Source: Xylophilus rhododendri (lineage in GTDB: Bacteria; Pseudomonadota; Gammaproteobacteria; Burkholderiales; Burkholderiaceae_C). Taken from it: a stretch of 64,000 nucleotides of DNA. Location of the stretch: positions 2,790,001 to 2,854,000 of the forward strand of contig NZ_CP047650.1 in the NCBI RefSeq assembly GCF_009906855.1, in the 5' to 3' direction. Shown here piece after piece: positions 8,674 through 18,286 of the stretch. The position numbers and the translations under genes are program-made. Position 1 is the stretch's first letter, and each line of letters starts with the position of its first letter. The notes beneath the pieces are model-generated. The model saw nothing but the letters and a program-made list of their open reading frames with translations. It was not told the DNA's origin and did not search any database.

Positions 8674-10052
8674 TGCGGCACTTCTCGCAGTTCGACGTAG
8701 GCCCGGCCGCGCACTTCCTGCGCCCAGGTGGTGTAGGCCTCGTCGAGCTTCTTCTCGCGGGCGGCGGCACGCACCATGTCGCGCTGTTCGCGCTGGGTCA
8801 GGGTGTGCTTGCGGCGCTCCAGCAGCTGGATCAGGTGCACACCGAACCGGCTGACGATGGGGTCGCTGATCTGGCCGGGCTGCAGGGCCTCGATGGCTTC
8901 CTCGAACTCGGGCACGAACTGGCCGGGGTTGGCCCAGCCCAGGTCGCCGCCCTGCTTGGCGCTGCCGTCCACCGAGTTCTCGGTGGCCAGCACGGCGAAG
9001 TCGGCCTGGCCGTTGTTGACGCGGCGCTTGTAGTCGGCCAGGCGCTGGATGGCGGCGGCCTCGGTCAGCTGCGGCGTGGGGCGCAGCAGGATGTGGCGCG
9101 CGTGGTTCTGCATCACCTCGGTGGGAACGGCGCTGCCGTTGATCCGTTCCGCCACCTTCAGGATGTGGAAGCCGGCAGGCGAGCGGATCGGGCCGACGAT
9201 GCCGCCGACCGGCAGGTCCTGGGTGGCTTCCAGGAACAGGTTCGGATAACGGTCGGCCGGACGCAGGCCCAGCAGGCCGCCGTTGCGGCCTTCGGGCGCG
9301 TCGGAGTTCTCGCGCGCCAGCACGGTGAAGTCGGCGCCGCCCTTGGCGCGGTCGGCGATGCCCTGGGCGCGTGCCTGCAGGCTGGCGATCTGCTGCGGCG
9401 TGGCGTTTTCCGGCACCAGCACCAGCACGTGCTGCAGGTTGATCTGCGCGGTCTCGGCGGCGTCGCCGCCCTGCTGGTCGCGGATGAACTGGTCGATGTC
9501 CTGGTCGGTCACCCGCACGCGGGATTCGACGTCGCGCTCGCGCAGGCGCAGCAGCGTCAGCTGGTTGCGCAGGTCGTGGCGGAAGCGGTCGAGCGAGATG
9601 CCGTCGGCGGCCATGCGGCGGTGCAGGCCGGCCAGGTCGGTGTTGTTCTGGCGGGCGACGTTCTCCTCGGCCTGGTCGACGGTGGCTTCGTCGATCTTGA
9701 TGCCGGCCTCGGTGGCCTGCTGCAGCTGCGCCTTCTCGTTGATCAGGCGCGAGAGCACCTGGCGCAGCAGCTGGTCGCGCGGCGGCTGGGCGGCGCCCTG
9801 CTGCTGGATCTGCTGGGCGGTGCGGTCGGCCCGCATGTTGACTTCGCTGTTGGTGATCGGCTCGGAGTTGACGATGGCGACGATGTAGTCGGCCTGCTGC
9901 ACCTGCGGCGCGGCCGCCGGCGGCGGCGTCAGGCTGCCCGGTGCCGTCAGGCTGTTGGACAGGCGCAGGCCCTGGGCGTTGGCGCCGGTCCCCAGCAGCG
10001 CGCAGAGCACGCCGATGGCCAGGGACAGGAAACGGGCATGGTGATTCTTCAT
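8670..10052 (-). CDS. surA: Periplasmic chaperone / peptidyl-prolyl isomerase SurA
   Basis: A 460-residue SurA, the main periplasmic chaperone escorting unfolded outer-membrane proteins to BamA. A Sec signal peptide ([20 protein letters not shown]) is followed by a low-complexity Pro/Ala stretch, the SurA N-domain ([17 protein letters not shown]) and two parvulin PPIC domains (starting near [13 protein letters not shown] and [12 protein letters not shown]), then the C-terminal helix. The start at 10052 gives the signal peptide directly; the further upstream Met would add a charged 20-residue lead. It lies 60 bases after lptD, whose product is one of its known clients, and overlaps rsmA by four bases. 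Confidence 0.95.
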   Translation of the reverse strand: MKNHHARFLSLAIGVLCALLGTGANAQGLRLSNSLTAPGSLTPPPAAAPQVQQADYIVAIVNSEPITNSEVNMRADRTAQQIQQQGAAQPPRDQLLRQVLSRLINEKAQLQQATEAGIKIDEATVDQAEENVARQNNTDLAGLHRRMAADGISLDRFRHDLRNQLTLLRLRERDVESRVRVTDQDIDQFIRDQQGGDAAETAQINLQHVLVLVPENATPQQIASLQARAQGIADRAKGGADFTVLARENSDAPEGRNGGLLGLRPADRYPNLFLEATQDLPVGGIVGPIRSPAGFHILKVAERINGSAVPTEVMQNHARHILLRPTPQLTEAAAIQRLADYKRRVNNGQADFAVLATENSVDGSAKQGGDLGWANPGQFVPEFEEAIEALQPGQISDPIVSRFGVHLIQLLERRKHTLTQREQRDMVRAAAREKKLDEAYTTWAQEVRGRAYVELREVPQ

Positions 10053-10112
10053 GGTGGTGGACGCTCGTCCGTGACGATGGTTGATGGGCTGCCGCCGCAA
10101 GGCCGCGGCCAC

Positions 10113-12545
10113 TTAGTCGTAGTTGCTGAACCGGCTCGGGGTGGCCACCTGTTCGTTGAGGAACTGGTAACGCGGGATGTTGCGACGCAACACTTCGAGG
10201 GGACTGGATCCGACTCGGGAGAAGCCGAAAAATTCGATCTGGAACAGCACGCGTTTGGTGGCGGTGGTGGTGCTGCTCTGCAGGCGTTCGAACACCACGC
10301 GGGCCACCCAGCAGTCGCCTTCGTACTCGACGCCGGCGACGGCATCGACGAGTTTGCTGTCGTACATACTGTAGTTCACCCGGCCGACGCTGTAGAAACG
10401 GCCCGGCCCCTGGCCCCGGCCGCGGCCCAGGTCTTCGCCGAAATCGCCCCAGAGGTCGTTGATCGGCCACTGCCAGCCGACGTCGATCAGTTCGCTGGTG
10501 CCGCGCTGCAGCCGGTAGGCGGCGCTGATCAGGCGGTAGTTGCTGGGGTTGTAGCGGCCGCCGACGCTGGAGCGGATCGAGCGGTCGGTCTTGGGGTTGT
10601 ACTGGACGGTGGAGTCGAAGGCCCACTTCTCGGTCCAGTTGACCGAGCCGCCGACCATGATGTCGCTCAGGCGGTCGGTGGTGGGCGTCTCGCCCGGCAG
10701 GATGACGTTCTGGTCCTTGAAGCGCAGGCGCTGCGCGATGCCGAACTTGGCCGCCTCGGCGCCGGTGGCCGCGTCGATCAGGCGGCTGGTGACGCCGAGC
10801 GTCAGCAGGTTGTTGTCGGAGATGCGGTCGTTGCCGACGAAGGCGTTCTCGGTATAGATCGAGGCGAAGTTGAAGTCGCTGCGCGCCGTGTCGTAGTTGG
10901 GCAGGTTGTTCTGGTCGCGGAAGGGCGTGCGCACGTAGAAGGCGCGCGGCTCCAGGGTCTGGATCAGGCTGCGGCCGAGGAAGCTGGTGTCGCGCTCGTA
11001 GACCAGGCCGCTGTCCAGGCTGAAGGTGGGTACGGTGACCGAGGCCTGCGTCTGGTTGGTGGAAGCCAGGGCGTAGTCGAACTCGTAGTGGCGGCTGTGC
11101 AGCTGCACCTTGGGCGTGACGAACCAGCCGGGCGCCAGGAAGGGCCGGCTGATCTGGCCCAGCAGGTATTCGCGGCGCGCATTGGGCTGGTTGGTCAGCG
11201 CGGGGTTGGATTCGAACTGGGTGTAGTCGCCTTCGAGCGAGTAGTCGAAACCGTTGCTGTCGAGCTTGCTGTAGCGCGCCACCAGCTGCGGCAGGCGGTC
11301 GTAGGGCGGCACGATGGGCGAGCTGACGTCCTGCAGCACCTGCCACTTGAGCGAGCGGGCGTTGACGTAGAAGTCGCCCTTGCCCCAGGTCAGATTCAGG
11401 TCGGTGGGCAGCAGACGCTGAGTCAGCGAAGGACTGGTGCGCGGGAAGTCTTTCCAGTAGTTGTCGTCGCTCGCGCGGTTGATGTTGACGCCCACGCCGA
11501 GGTTGCCGATGGCCGGGATGCCGGTTTCCAGGGATCCGCTGTGGGTGGCCGCGATGCCCCAGCGGTCGTTGTTGTCGCGCAGCTTGTCCTCGGGCATGTA
11601 GTCGCCCCGGATCTGGCCGCGGTAGCCGTTCTCCAGGTAGCGGAACTCGCCGGCCAGGTCGATGCCGCGCTTGCTCAGCAGCGAGGGGTACAGCGTCGCA
11701 TCGCGGTTGGGTGCGATGTTCCAGTAGTACGGCAGGATGGTCTCGACGCCGCTGGTGCTGTTGAGCCCGATCACCGGCGGCAGCAGGCCGGACTGGCGGG
11801 CTTCGGTCAGCGGGAAGGGCATCGAGGGGATGGCCGGCGTGCTCACGCCCTTGAAGCTCAGCACCGCGTCCTGCGCGATGCCCTGGCCGCTGCCCTGGTC
11901 CACCGCGATGGAGCGGGCGGTGATCATCCAGTCCGGCATCCAGCTCGGGCCCGGCCGGCGCTGGCAGGTGGTGTAGGTGACGTCGTGGATGACCATGTGC
12001 TGGTCGTCGATGAAGTCGATGCGCGAGGAGTCGCCGTAGGCCTTGGTGCCCAGGAAGCGGTAGCTGGCGCGGTTGAAGAAGCCCTGCATCGCATCGACCT
12101 GCAGTTCCAGCTGCGGGCCGGTGAAGACGTCGCCGGCGCGGTTGATGTAGACGTTGCCCAGGGCCTTGGCCAGGTCGTCGGGCTGGGTGTAGTCGAGCTG
12201 GTCGGCGCGGATCACCATGTCGGCGCGGCGCATCTCGGCGTTGCCTTCGACGGTGGTGCGGTAGTCGGTCTGGCCGACGGTGTGGTCGCCGGTCACGAAA
12301 CTCGGCAGCCGGGGCCGTTCGGCCTCGGGGATCTTGTCGCGCAGCAGGGGTGTCCGGCGCAACATCAGGGGTGCGTCGGCCGCGGCGGCGTCGGCGGTCT
12401 GGGCCCAGGCCGCGGCGCCCTGCAGCAGGGTGGCGGCGATCAGGCTGCGACTGGCCCAGGCCGTGGCGCGCAGGGAGAACGAAGCGCGTGCCGCACGCAG
12501 CCGGGGCTTGGTGCGGGCGGACTGGGCAGATGTCGGGCTATGCAT
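10113..12545 (-). CDS. lptD: LPS-assembly outer-membrane protein LptD
   Basis: An 810-residue LptD, which with the lipoprotein LptE inserts lipopolysaccharide into the outer leaflet. After a signal peptide (cleavage near AAAWAQ) comes the periplasmic OstA/LptA-like jelly-roll ([20 protein letters not shown] onward, about 95-190) and a C-terminal beta barrel ending in a hydrophobic-aromatic strand (SRFSNYD). Only two cysteines occur in the whole protein, near residues 194 and 745, matching the positions of one of the two inter-domain disulfides of E. coli LptD (Cys173-Cys725); the second pair is absent. First gene of the operon with surA and rsmA, divergent from amgK. Confidence 0.95.
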   Translation of the reverse strand: MHSPTSAQSARTKPRLRAARASFSLRATAWASRSLIAATLLQGAAAWAQTADAAAADAPLMLRRTPLLRDKIPEAERPRLPSFVTGDHTVGQTDYRTTVEGNAEMRRADMVIRADQLDYTQPDDLAKALGNVYINRAGDVFTGPQLELQVDAMQGFFNRASYRFLGTKAYGDSSRIDFIDDQHMVIHDVTYTTCQRRPGPSWMPDWMITARSIAVDQGSGQGIAQDAVLSFKGVSTPAIPSMPFPLTEARQSGLLPPVIGLNSTSGVETILPYYWNIAPNRDATLYPSLLSKRGIDLAGEFRYLENGYRGQIRGDYMPEDKLRDNNDRWGIAATHSGSLETGIPAIGNLGVGVNINRASDDNYWKDFPRTSPSLTQRLLPTDLNLTWGKGDFYVNARSLKWQVLQDVSSPIVPPYDRLPQLVARYSKLDSNGFDYSLEGDYTQFESNPALTNQPNARREYLLGQISRPFLAPGWFVTPKVQLHSRHYEFDYALASTNQTQASVTVPTFSLDSGLVYERDTSFLGRSLIQTLEPRAFYVRTPFRDQNNLPNYDTARSDFNFASIYTENAFVGNDRISDNNLLTLGVTSRLIDAATGAEAAKFGIAQRLRFKDQNVILPGETPTTDRLSDIMVGGSVNWTEKWAFDSTVQYNPKTDRSIRSSVGGRYNPSNYRLISAAYRLQRGTSELIDVGWQWPINDLWGDFGEDLGRGRGQGPGRFYSVGRVNYSMYDSKLVDAVAGVEYEGDCWVARVVFERLQSSTTTATKRVLFQIEFFGFSRVGSSPLEVLRRNIPRYQFLNEQVATPSRFSNYD

Positions 12546-12662
12546 CGGAGCGGCAGGGCCGTGGCGTTTCAGGCGTACAGCAGGAAGAATCGGGAATCGG
12601 CGGGAAGCAGACGCGAAAGAACACGTCGACGGACGACGAAGCCGCCTGCGCGGACGGCTTTG

Positions 12663-12668
12663 TAGAAT
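12663..12668 (+). promoter_or_regulatory. Possible -10 element of a near-leaderless amgK transcript
   Basis: TAGAAT, preceded by TTG, ends nine bases before the amgK ATG. No Shine-Dalgarno sequence separates it from the start, so an mRNA made from here would begin within a few bases of the ATG. The -35 region (around 12640) is poor. Confidence 0.35.
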
Positions 12669-12677
12669 CGATTATCC

Positions 12678-13772
12678 ATGACCCCAACCCAAACCCCGCC
12701 GGCATCGCCCGCCGCCATCGACTGGGCGGATCCGGCCCGGGCCGAGTCCTTCGCCCGCTGGCTGGCCGCCGTCGCCCCCGCCCACGGCCTGCTGCCGGCC
12801 AGCCTGCGGCCCGCCTCGGCCGACGCGAGTTTCCGCCGCTACTTCCGCATCGACGCCGCTGGCGAGCCCGCCGGCAGCGCCATCGTGATGGACGCCCCGC
12901 CGGACAAGGAAGACAGCCGCCCCTTCGTGCAGGTCGCCGAACTGATGGCGCAGGCCGGCGTGCATGCGCCGCGGGTGCTGGAGTGGGATCGTGAGCACGG
13001 CTTCCTGCTGCTCGACGACCTGGGCAGCCGCACCCTGCTCGAAACCCTGGATCCGGCCGACAGCGCAGCCGCCCTGCCCCGCTACCTGCAGGCGACCGAG
13101 GCGCTGATCGCCTGGCAGCTGTCCTCCCGCCCGGACGTGCTGCCGGTCTACGACGAGGCTCTGCTGCGCCGCGAACTGGCGCTGTTTCCGGACTGGTACC
13201 TGGGCCGCCACCGCGGTGTCGTGCTGGAGGGCCAGGAGGCCGCCACGCTGGCGTCGGCCTTCGACCAGATCGTGGCGCGCAACCTGGCCTCGCCCTCGGT
13301 CTTCGTGCACCGCGACTTCATGCCGCGCAACCTGATGGTGAACGACCGCGATCCCTCGGCGCCGCTGGGCGTGCTGGATTTCCAGGACGCGGTTTACGGC
13401 CCGATCACCTACGACATCGCCTGCCTGATGCGCGATGCCTTCCTGAGCTGGGACGAGGACATGGTGCTCGACGTCACCGTGCGCTACTGGCAGGCCGCGC
13501 GCAAGGCCGGGCTGCCGGTGGGCGACGATTTCGGCGCCTTCTACGCCGATGTCGAATGGATGGGCCTGCAGCGCCACCTGAAGGTGGCCGGCATCTTCGC
13601 CCGGCTGACGCTGCGCGACGGCAAACCCAAATACCTGGCCGACACGCCGCGTTTCCTGGCCTACATCCGGCGCACCTGCGACCGCTACCGCGCGCTCGGG
13701 CCGATGCTGAAGGTGCTGGACCGGATCGAGGGCACGGAGGCGGCCACCGGCTTCGCCTTCGGCCGCGTCTGA
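12678..13772 (+). CDS. amgK: N-acetylmuramate/N-acetylglucosamine 1-kinase (peptidoglycan recycling)
   Basis: A 364-residue APH-fold kinase. AmgK phosphorylates the anomeric position of MurNAc recovered from the wall, after which MurU makes UDP-MurNAc and bypasses de novo synthesis. The catalytic loop VHRDFMPRNLMV (HxD then N) and the metal-binding DFQDAVYGP motif are intact; SADASFRRYFRI is the nucleotide-binding N-lobe signature of this subfamily. It is divergent from lptD, the usual position in Pseudomonas and Burkholderiales, but the expected murU gene does not follow; rsmE does, 11 bases later. The name rests on subfamily sequence and location; some databases call it simply aminoglycoside phosphotransferase. 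Confidence 0.82.
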   Translation: MTPTQTPPASPAAIDWADPARAESFARWLAAVAPAHGLLPASLRPASADASFRRYFRIDAAGEPAGSAIVMDAPPDKEDSRPFVQVAELMAQAGVHAPRVLEWDREHGFLLLDDLGSRTLLETLDPADSAAALPRYLQATEALIAWQLSSRPDVLPVYDEALLRRELALFPDWYLGRHRGVVLEGQEAATLASAFDQIVARNLASPSVFVHRDFMPRNLMVNDRDPSAPLGVLDFQDAVYGPITYDIACLMRDAFLSWDEDMVLDVTVRYWQAARKAGLPVGDDFGAFYADVEWMGLQRHLKVAGIFARLTLRDGKPKYLADTPRFLAYIRRTCDRYRALGPMLKVLDRIEGTEAATGFAFGRV

Positions 13773-13783
13773 GTCCGCGGCCC

Positions 13784-14494
13784 ATGCCACGCATCTTCTG
13801 CCCGCAGCCGCTGGCCAGCGGCGCCGCCTTCGACCTGCCGCCCGGCCCGGCCCGCCATGTGCAGGTGCTGCGCCTGCAGCCCGGCGACACCATCACCCTC
13901 TTCGACGGCCGCGGCGGCGAATACGAGGCCACGGTGCGGCGCATGGGCCGCAGCGACGTGGGCATCGAGGTCGGCAGCTTCGACCCGGTCGAACGCGAGG
14001 CGCCGCGCACCATCCACCTGGCGCTGGGCATGCCGGCCAACGACCGCATGGACTGGCTGGTGGAAAAAGCGGCCGAACTGGGCGCCGCCAGCATCCAGCC
14101 GCTGATGAGCGCCCGCACGGTGCTGCGCCTGTCGGGCGAGCGCGCGGAGAAGAAGGCGGCGCACTGGCAGGCGGTGGCGGTGGCGGCCTGCGAGCAGTGT
14201 GGACGCAACCGGGTACCGGTGGTGCATCCGCTGCTGACGCTGTCCGACTGGCTGGGCCAGCATGCCCCGGCGCCCGCGGTGCGGCGCTATCTGCTGTCGC
14301 TGTCGGAGCCCTCGCAGCCGCTGCGGGCCGAGGCGCAGGACGAGGCCTGTTTCCTGTCGGGCCCTGAAGGCGGCCTCACGCCGCAGGAAGAGGAAGCCGC
14401 GATCGCCGCCGGCTTCCAGCCCGTACGGCTGGGGCCGCAGATCCTGCGCGCCGAAACGGCGCCGCTGGCGGCGCTGATGCGGCTGCTGGGCTGA
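13784..14494 (+). CDS. rsmE: 16S rRNA (uracil1498-N3)-methyltransferase
   Basis: A 236-residue SPOUT-class RNA methyltransferase that modifies U1498 of 16S rRNA. The N-terminal PUA-like part (RHVQVLRLQPGDTITLFDG) is followed by the knotted SAM domain with FLSGPEGGLTPQEEEAA and LGPQILRAETAPLAAL, the two family signatures. Start at 13784 (MPRIFCPQP) is the usual N-terminus; it follows amgK by 11 bases and is probably co-transcribed with it although the functions are unrelated. The gene ends six bases before the convergent M20 peptidase gene, with no obvious terminator between them. Confidence 0.94.
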   Translation: MPRIFCPQPLASGAAFDLPPGPARHVQVLRLQPGDTITLFDGRGGEYEATVRRMGRSDVGIEVGSFDPVEREAPRTIHLALGMPANDRMDWLVEKAAELGAASIQPLMSARTVLRLSGERAEKKAAHWQAVAVAACEQCGRNRVPVVHPLLTLSDWLGQHAPAPAVRRYLLSLSEPSQPLRAEAQDEACFLSGPEGGLTPQEEEAAIAAGFQPVRLGPQILRAETAPLAALMRLLG

Positions 14495-14500
14495 GCGCCC

Positions 14501-15988
14501 TCAGGGCATGCGTGCGATGACCTCGGCGACCGCCGCGGTCAGCCGCTTGGCATAGGGCACGTGCAGGAACTCGTTCGGACCGTGCGCATTGCTGCGCGGG
14601 CCGAGCACGCCGCAGACCATCATCTGCGCCGTCGGGAAACCCTGGCTCAGCAGGTTCATCAGCGGAATGGTGCCGCCCTGGCCGATATGGCCGCAGGGCG
14701 CGCCGAAATGCGCCAGCGAGGCGGCGTCCAGCGCCTGCTCGAACCAGGGCGCGGTGTCGGGCGCATTCCAGCCGGTGGCGCCGCCGCCGTTGAAGGTGAC
14801 CTTGGCCTGGTAGGGCGCGTTGTCCTCCAGCAGGCGCTTGAGTTCCTGCACCGCATGGCCGGCATCGATCAGGGGCGGCAGCCGCAGGCTGAGCTTGAAG
14901 GCGGTGAAGGGCCGCAGCACGTTGCCGGCGTCCTGCAGCGCCGGGAAGCCCTCGGCGCCGGTCACCGACAGCGTGGGCCGCCAGGTGCGGTTGAGCAGGG
15001 CCTCCACCGGGTCGGACGTCGTCGGCAGCACCTGCAGCGTGGAGCCGCCGCAGTCGTAATGCGCCCAGGGAAAGCGCTTGGTGACTTCCTCGCCCAGGAT
15101 GGCGGCGGTGGCGCGGGTCTGCTCCAGGCGCGCGGGCGGGATCTCGCAGTGGAAGCTGGCGGGCAGCAGCCGGCCGGTGGCGCTGTCTTCCAGCCGGTCG
15201 AGCAGATGGCGCAGGATGCGGAAGGACGAAGGCACCAGGCCCGAGGCATCGCCCGAATGCACGCCCTCGGTCAGCACCTCCACCCGCAGCGTGCCGCCGG
15301 CCATGCCGCGCAGGCTGTTGGTGAGCCAGAGCTGGTCGTAATTGCCGGCGCCCGAATCCAGGCAGACCACCAGGCCGACATCGCCCAGGCGCGGGCGCAG
15401 CATGTCGACATAGGGCAGCAGGTCGTAGGAGCCGGATTCCTCGCAGGTCTCGATCAGGCCGACGATGCGCGGATGGGCCGCGCCCTGGCGCTTCAGGGCC
15501 TGCACGGCGGCGATGGAGGCGTAGACGGCATAACCATCGTCCGCGCCGCCACGGCCGTAGAGCTTGCCGTCCTCGTACTTGGGTGTCCAGGGGCCGAGGT
15601 CGCTGCGCCAGCCGTTGAATTCGGGTTGTTTGTCCAGGTGGCCGTACATCAGCACCGTCTGGGTGCCGGTGCGCGGCGTGCCTGCATCGCCGCTGGAGGC
15701 GGCCACCTCGAAGAACAGCACCGGCGTGCGGCCGGGCAGGCGCACGATCTCCAGCGTCAGGCCCTCGACCTTCTGGCGCCCCACCCATTCAGCGGCGTCG
15801 CGTACCACCCGGTCGATGTAGCCGGCCGCGGCCCAGTCCTTGTCGAAACCGGGGGACTTGGCCGGCACCGCGATGTAGTCGCTGACCTGGCGCACGATGT
15901 CGCCGTCCCACTGGGCGGCGATCTCGGACTGGAGCCGGGCGGAATCGAGCAGCCCGGCGGGCATTTCACGGTGCAGTGGTGCGTTCAT
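14501..15988 (-). CDS. M20 family metallo-dipeptidase
   Basis: A 495-residue M20/ArgE/DapE/CPG2 zinc peptidase, expected to be cytosolic and to act on dipeptides or N-acyl amino acids. Zinc and catalytic motifs are in order: MYGHLDKQPEF (His, Asp), GRGGADDGYA (bridging Asp), ETCEESGSYDL (catalytic Glu-Glu), CLDSGAGNYDQL, and a C-terminal HGPNEFLHVPYAK with the last His. The long inserted lid or dimerisation domain (about 220-370) suits the carnosinase/dipeptidase branch. Start at 15988 (MNAPLHREMP), with AAGGAC upstream on the coding strand. Monocistronic. The exact substrate is not determinable here. Confidence 0.88.
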   Translation of the reverse strand: MNAPLHREMPAGLLDSARLQSEIAAQWDGDIVRQVSDYIAVPAKSPGFDKDWAAAGYIDRVVRDAAEWVGRQKVEGLTLEIVRLPGRTPVLFFEVAASSGDAGTPRTGTQTVLMYGHLDKQPEFNGWRSDLGPWTPKYEDGKLYGRGGADDGYAVYASIAAVQALKRQGAAHPRIVGLIETCEESGSYDLLPYVDMLRPRLGDVGLVVCLDSGAGNYDQLWLTNSLRGMAGGTLRVEVLTEGVHSGDASGLVPSSFRILRHLLDRLEDSATGRLLPASFHCEIPPARLEQTRATAAILGEEVTKRFPWAHYDCGGSTLQVLPTTSDPVEALLNRTWRPTLSVTGAEGFPALQDAGNVLRPFTAFKLSLRLPPLIDAGHAVQELKRLLEDNAPYQAKVTFNGGGATGWNAPDTAPWFEQALDAASLAHFGAPCGHIGQGGTIPLMNLLSQGFPTAQMMVCGVLGPRSNAHGPNEFLHVPYAKRLTAAVAEVIARMP

Positions 15989-16091
15989 GGGGGAATGTCC
16001 TTCTTGGCTGGGCGCCATTTTCCGGCGCCAATCGGCAACTCTACGCCCATCATGGAATCCCCACCGCACACCTGAGGAAGCCGCCCCGCCC

Positions 16092-16913
16092 ATGGAAACC
16101 AGGCATCGCATACGCACCGGCATCGGCGGATGGACCTTCGAGCCCTGGCGCGGCGGCAACTTCTATCCCGAGGGCCTGCCGCAGAGCCAGGAGCTGCACT
16201 GGGCCAGCCGCCGGCTGCCGGCCATCGAGATCAACGGCACCTTCTACAGCAGCCAGAAGCCCGCGACCTTCGCCAAATGGCGCGACGAGACGCCAGCGGG
16301 CTTCATGTTCTCGCTCAAGGCCTCGCGCTACTGCACCCACCGGCGGGTGCTGGCCGAAGCGGGGGAGTCGGTGCAGCGCTTTGTCTCCAGCGGCATTGCC
16401 GAACTGGGCGAGAAGCTGGGGCCGGTGGTCTGGCAGATGATGCCGACCAAGGCCTTCGATGCGGACGACATGGACGCCTTCCTGAAGCTCCTGCCGCGCC
16501 GGCAGGACGGCATCGCGCTGCGCCATGTGCTGGACGTACGCCATGCCTCCTTCCGCGACCCGGCCTTCATCGCCCTGGCGCGCCGCCATGGCTGCGCGGT
16601 GGTGTTCACCGATTCGGACAAGTTCCCGTCGATCGCGGACGTCACGGCGGACTTCGTCTACGCACGGCTGCTGATGGCCTCGGCCGACCAGCCGACCGGC
16701 TACGACGATCGGCAGCTGGACCACTGGGCCGATTGCGCCCGCAGCTGGAGCCAGGGCCACCGCCCCGCCGGACTGGACGCGGTGACCGAAGAAGACAGCG
16801 CCGCACCGGAAGGCCGCGACGTGTTCGTCTATTTCATCAACGGTGCCAAGGAGCGTGCACCCGCGGCGGCCGGCGCGCTCCTGCAGCGGCTCGGCCTGGC
16901 GCCGCTCATCTGA
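16092..16913 (+). CDS. DUF72 domain-containing protein (YecE-like)
   Basis: A 273-residue TIM-barrel-like DUF72 protein. Signatures are RTGIGGWTFEPWRGGNFYPE at the start, the EINGTFYSSQKPATFAKW segment, FMFSLKASRYCTHRRVL and a C-terminal DVFVYFINGAKERAPAAA. The family's biochemical function is unknown; proposals centre on phosphate or nucleic-acid binding within a TIM barrel. The start at 16092 (METRHRIRTG) places the conserved strand properly. It is divergent from the M20 peptidase gene and convergent with the bactofilin gene, with no evident operon partner. Confidence 0.85.
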   Translation: METRHRIRTGIGGWTFEPWRGGNFYPEGLPQSQELHWASRRLPAIEINGTFYSSQKPATFAKWRDETPAGFMFSLKASRYCTHRRVLAEAGESVQRFVSSGIAELGEKLGPVVWQMMPTKAFDADDMDAFLKLLPRRQDGIALRHVLDVRHASFRDPAFIALARRHGCAVVFTDSDKFPSIADVTADFVYARLLMASADQPTGYDDRQLDHWADCARSWSQGHRPAGLDAVTEEDSAAPEGRDVFVYFINGAKERAPAAAGALLQRLGLAPLI

Positions 16914-16925
16914 GTGTCCGGCGTG

Positions 16926-17516
16926 TCAGGCGGCGACCACCCGCTCCAGCCGCGCCGGGGAGCTTGTCGCGATGATGGCGCTGGCCGCGGCCGCGGGGCC
17001 GAACTGCACCTCGCCGCCGAGCTGCCCGCCCTCCTCGATCACCACGCTGCCGTAGCGCACATGGCCGGTGACCTTGCCGGTGGCGCGGATCACCAGGCGG
17101 GTGCGTGCATTGAGCGTGCCTTCGAAGCTGCCGCGGATCTCGGCGAAATCGACCTCGGCCGAACCCTTGAAGGCGCCCTCTTGCTCGACCTGCATGACAC
17201 GGGAATCCATGGTCGCCTCGACCAGGCCCTCCACCACCAGGGTGTCGCAGTCGGTGATTTCGACGCCCTTGAGCTTGATGCGCGGGCCGACGGTGAGTTT
17301 GCTGGGATTGCCCTGCTCGGTCTTGTCGGGCGCCGCGCTCGTCGCCGATGCGGCGGCCGGCTCTCGCACCGTGGCCGTCGTGGCCGTAGCGCTCAGGGGA
17401 TGGCCGGCCGCAGCGCCGGAAGGCATGGTGACGGAGGCCGCGCCGCTCACATTGCTACGGGCCAATGGTGCGTCGGACTCGCGTTTGTTTCCGAAAAAGT
17501 TCGATTGCAATGCCAT
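16926..17516 (-). CDS. Bactofilin family cytoskeletal protein
   Basis: A 196-residue bactofilin. The conserved right-handed beta-helix core spans about residues 75-180, beginning LTVGPRIKLKGVEITDCDTL and continuing with regular glycine/valine turns (GAFKGSAEVDFAEIRGSFEG, ATGKVTGHVRYG). It is flanked by a disordered Ala/Thr/Ser-rich N-terminal tail and a short C-tail. Bactofilins polymerise without nucleotide and scaffold wall or polar complexes. Start at 17516 (MALQSNFFGNK) with weak AG-rich sequence upstream. No peptidase or wall gene is adjacent, so the specific role is open. Alone between the DUF72 gene and metW. Confidence 0.85.
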   Translation of the reverse strand: MALQSNFFGNKRESDAPLARSNVSGAASVTMPSGAAAGHPLSATATTATVREPAAASATSAAPDKTEQGNPSKLTVGPRIKLKGVEITDCDTLVVEGLVEATMDSRVMQVEQEGAFKGSAEVDFAEIRGSFEGTLNARTRLVIRATGKVTGHVRYGSVVIEEGGQLGGEVQFGPAAAASAIIATSSPARLERVVAA

Positions 17517-17695
17517 GGGTACTCCGAGGTAGAAGGGAATGGCAATGCTAGGGAGCACTTACGCGCAAAGCTTCAAGGGAAATCGCAAGATAGGTAACGT
17601 CGTTTAACAGAGGCCAAAGCCCGTCCTGCACCGCGTTTCACCCGGCGGCGGCACGATATGAAGCTCCCAAACCGCAAAAGTCCCGACGCATTCAT

Positions 17696-18286
17696 TTACC
17701 CGGGCATGGCCTCGAAGCGGAATACGGCTGTGCCCGCGCGTGCGTTTGGCAACCACCGCACCTCGCGGCCGTCCTGCAGGCCGAAGGCGTCGAGAATGCG
17801 CAGCTGGTTGCGCCGCGCCAGCGCATCGAAATCCTTGAAGGTGCCGACGCGGATGTTGGGCGTGTCGTACCACTGGTAGGGCAGGCGCCGGGTGACGGGC
17901 ATGCGGCCGCGCAGGATGGCCATGCGGTTGGGCCAATGGGCGAAATTGGGAAAGGCCACGATGCCGATGCGGCCCACCCGGGCGGTCTCGCGCAGCATGG
18001 TCTCGGCATTGCGCAGGTGCTGCAGGGTGTCGAGCTGCAGCACCACGTCGAAGGCACGGTCGTCGAACAGGTCGAGGCCGTCTTCCAGGTTGCGCTGGAT
18101 CACGTTGACGCCGCGCCGCGCACAGGCCAGCACATTCGCGTCGTCGATCTCGATGCCGTAGCCGGTGCAGCCGCGCTCGCGCGCCAGCAGATCGAGCATG
18201 GTGCCGTCGCCGCAGCCCAGGTCGAGCACCCGGGCGCCGCGCGGGATCATCTGGGACAGCAGGCGGTAGGTGGAGATATCGCTCAT
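17696..18286 (-). CDS. metW: Methionine biosynthesis protein MetW (SAM-dependent methyltransferase fold)
   Basis: A 196-residue class I methyltransferase-fold protein with the SAM motif [16 protein letters not shown] and [13 protein letters not shown]. MetW is nearly always encoded right after metX and is needed for, or stimulates, homoserine acylation by forming a complex with MetX; its methyltransferase activity is not established. The start ATG at 18286 overlaps the metX stop as ATGA, showing translational coupling. Conserved tail segments ([33 protein letters not shown]) are diagnostic of the family. The transcript starts upstream of metX behind a SAM-binding riboswitch. Confidence 0.93.
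   Translation of the reverse strand: MSDISTYRLLSQMIPRGARVLDLGCGDGTMLDLLARERGCTGYGIEIDDANVLACARRGVNVIQRNLEDGLDLFDDRAFDVVLQLDTLQHLRNAETMLRETARVGRIGIVAFPNFAHWPNRMAILRGRMPVTRRLPYQWYDTPNIRVGTFKDFDALARRNQLRILDAFGLQDGREVRWLPNARAGTAVFRFEAMPG

Noticed and set aside
8805..12665. Very long open frame on the plus strand opposite lptD-surA-rsmA
   Set aside because: It is the antisense of three well-conserved genes; its protein is Val/Gly/Ala/Gln-rich low-complexity sequence, a known artefact of high-GC codon use.
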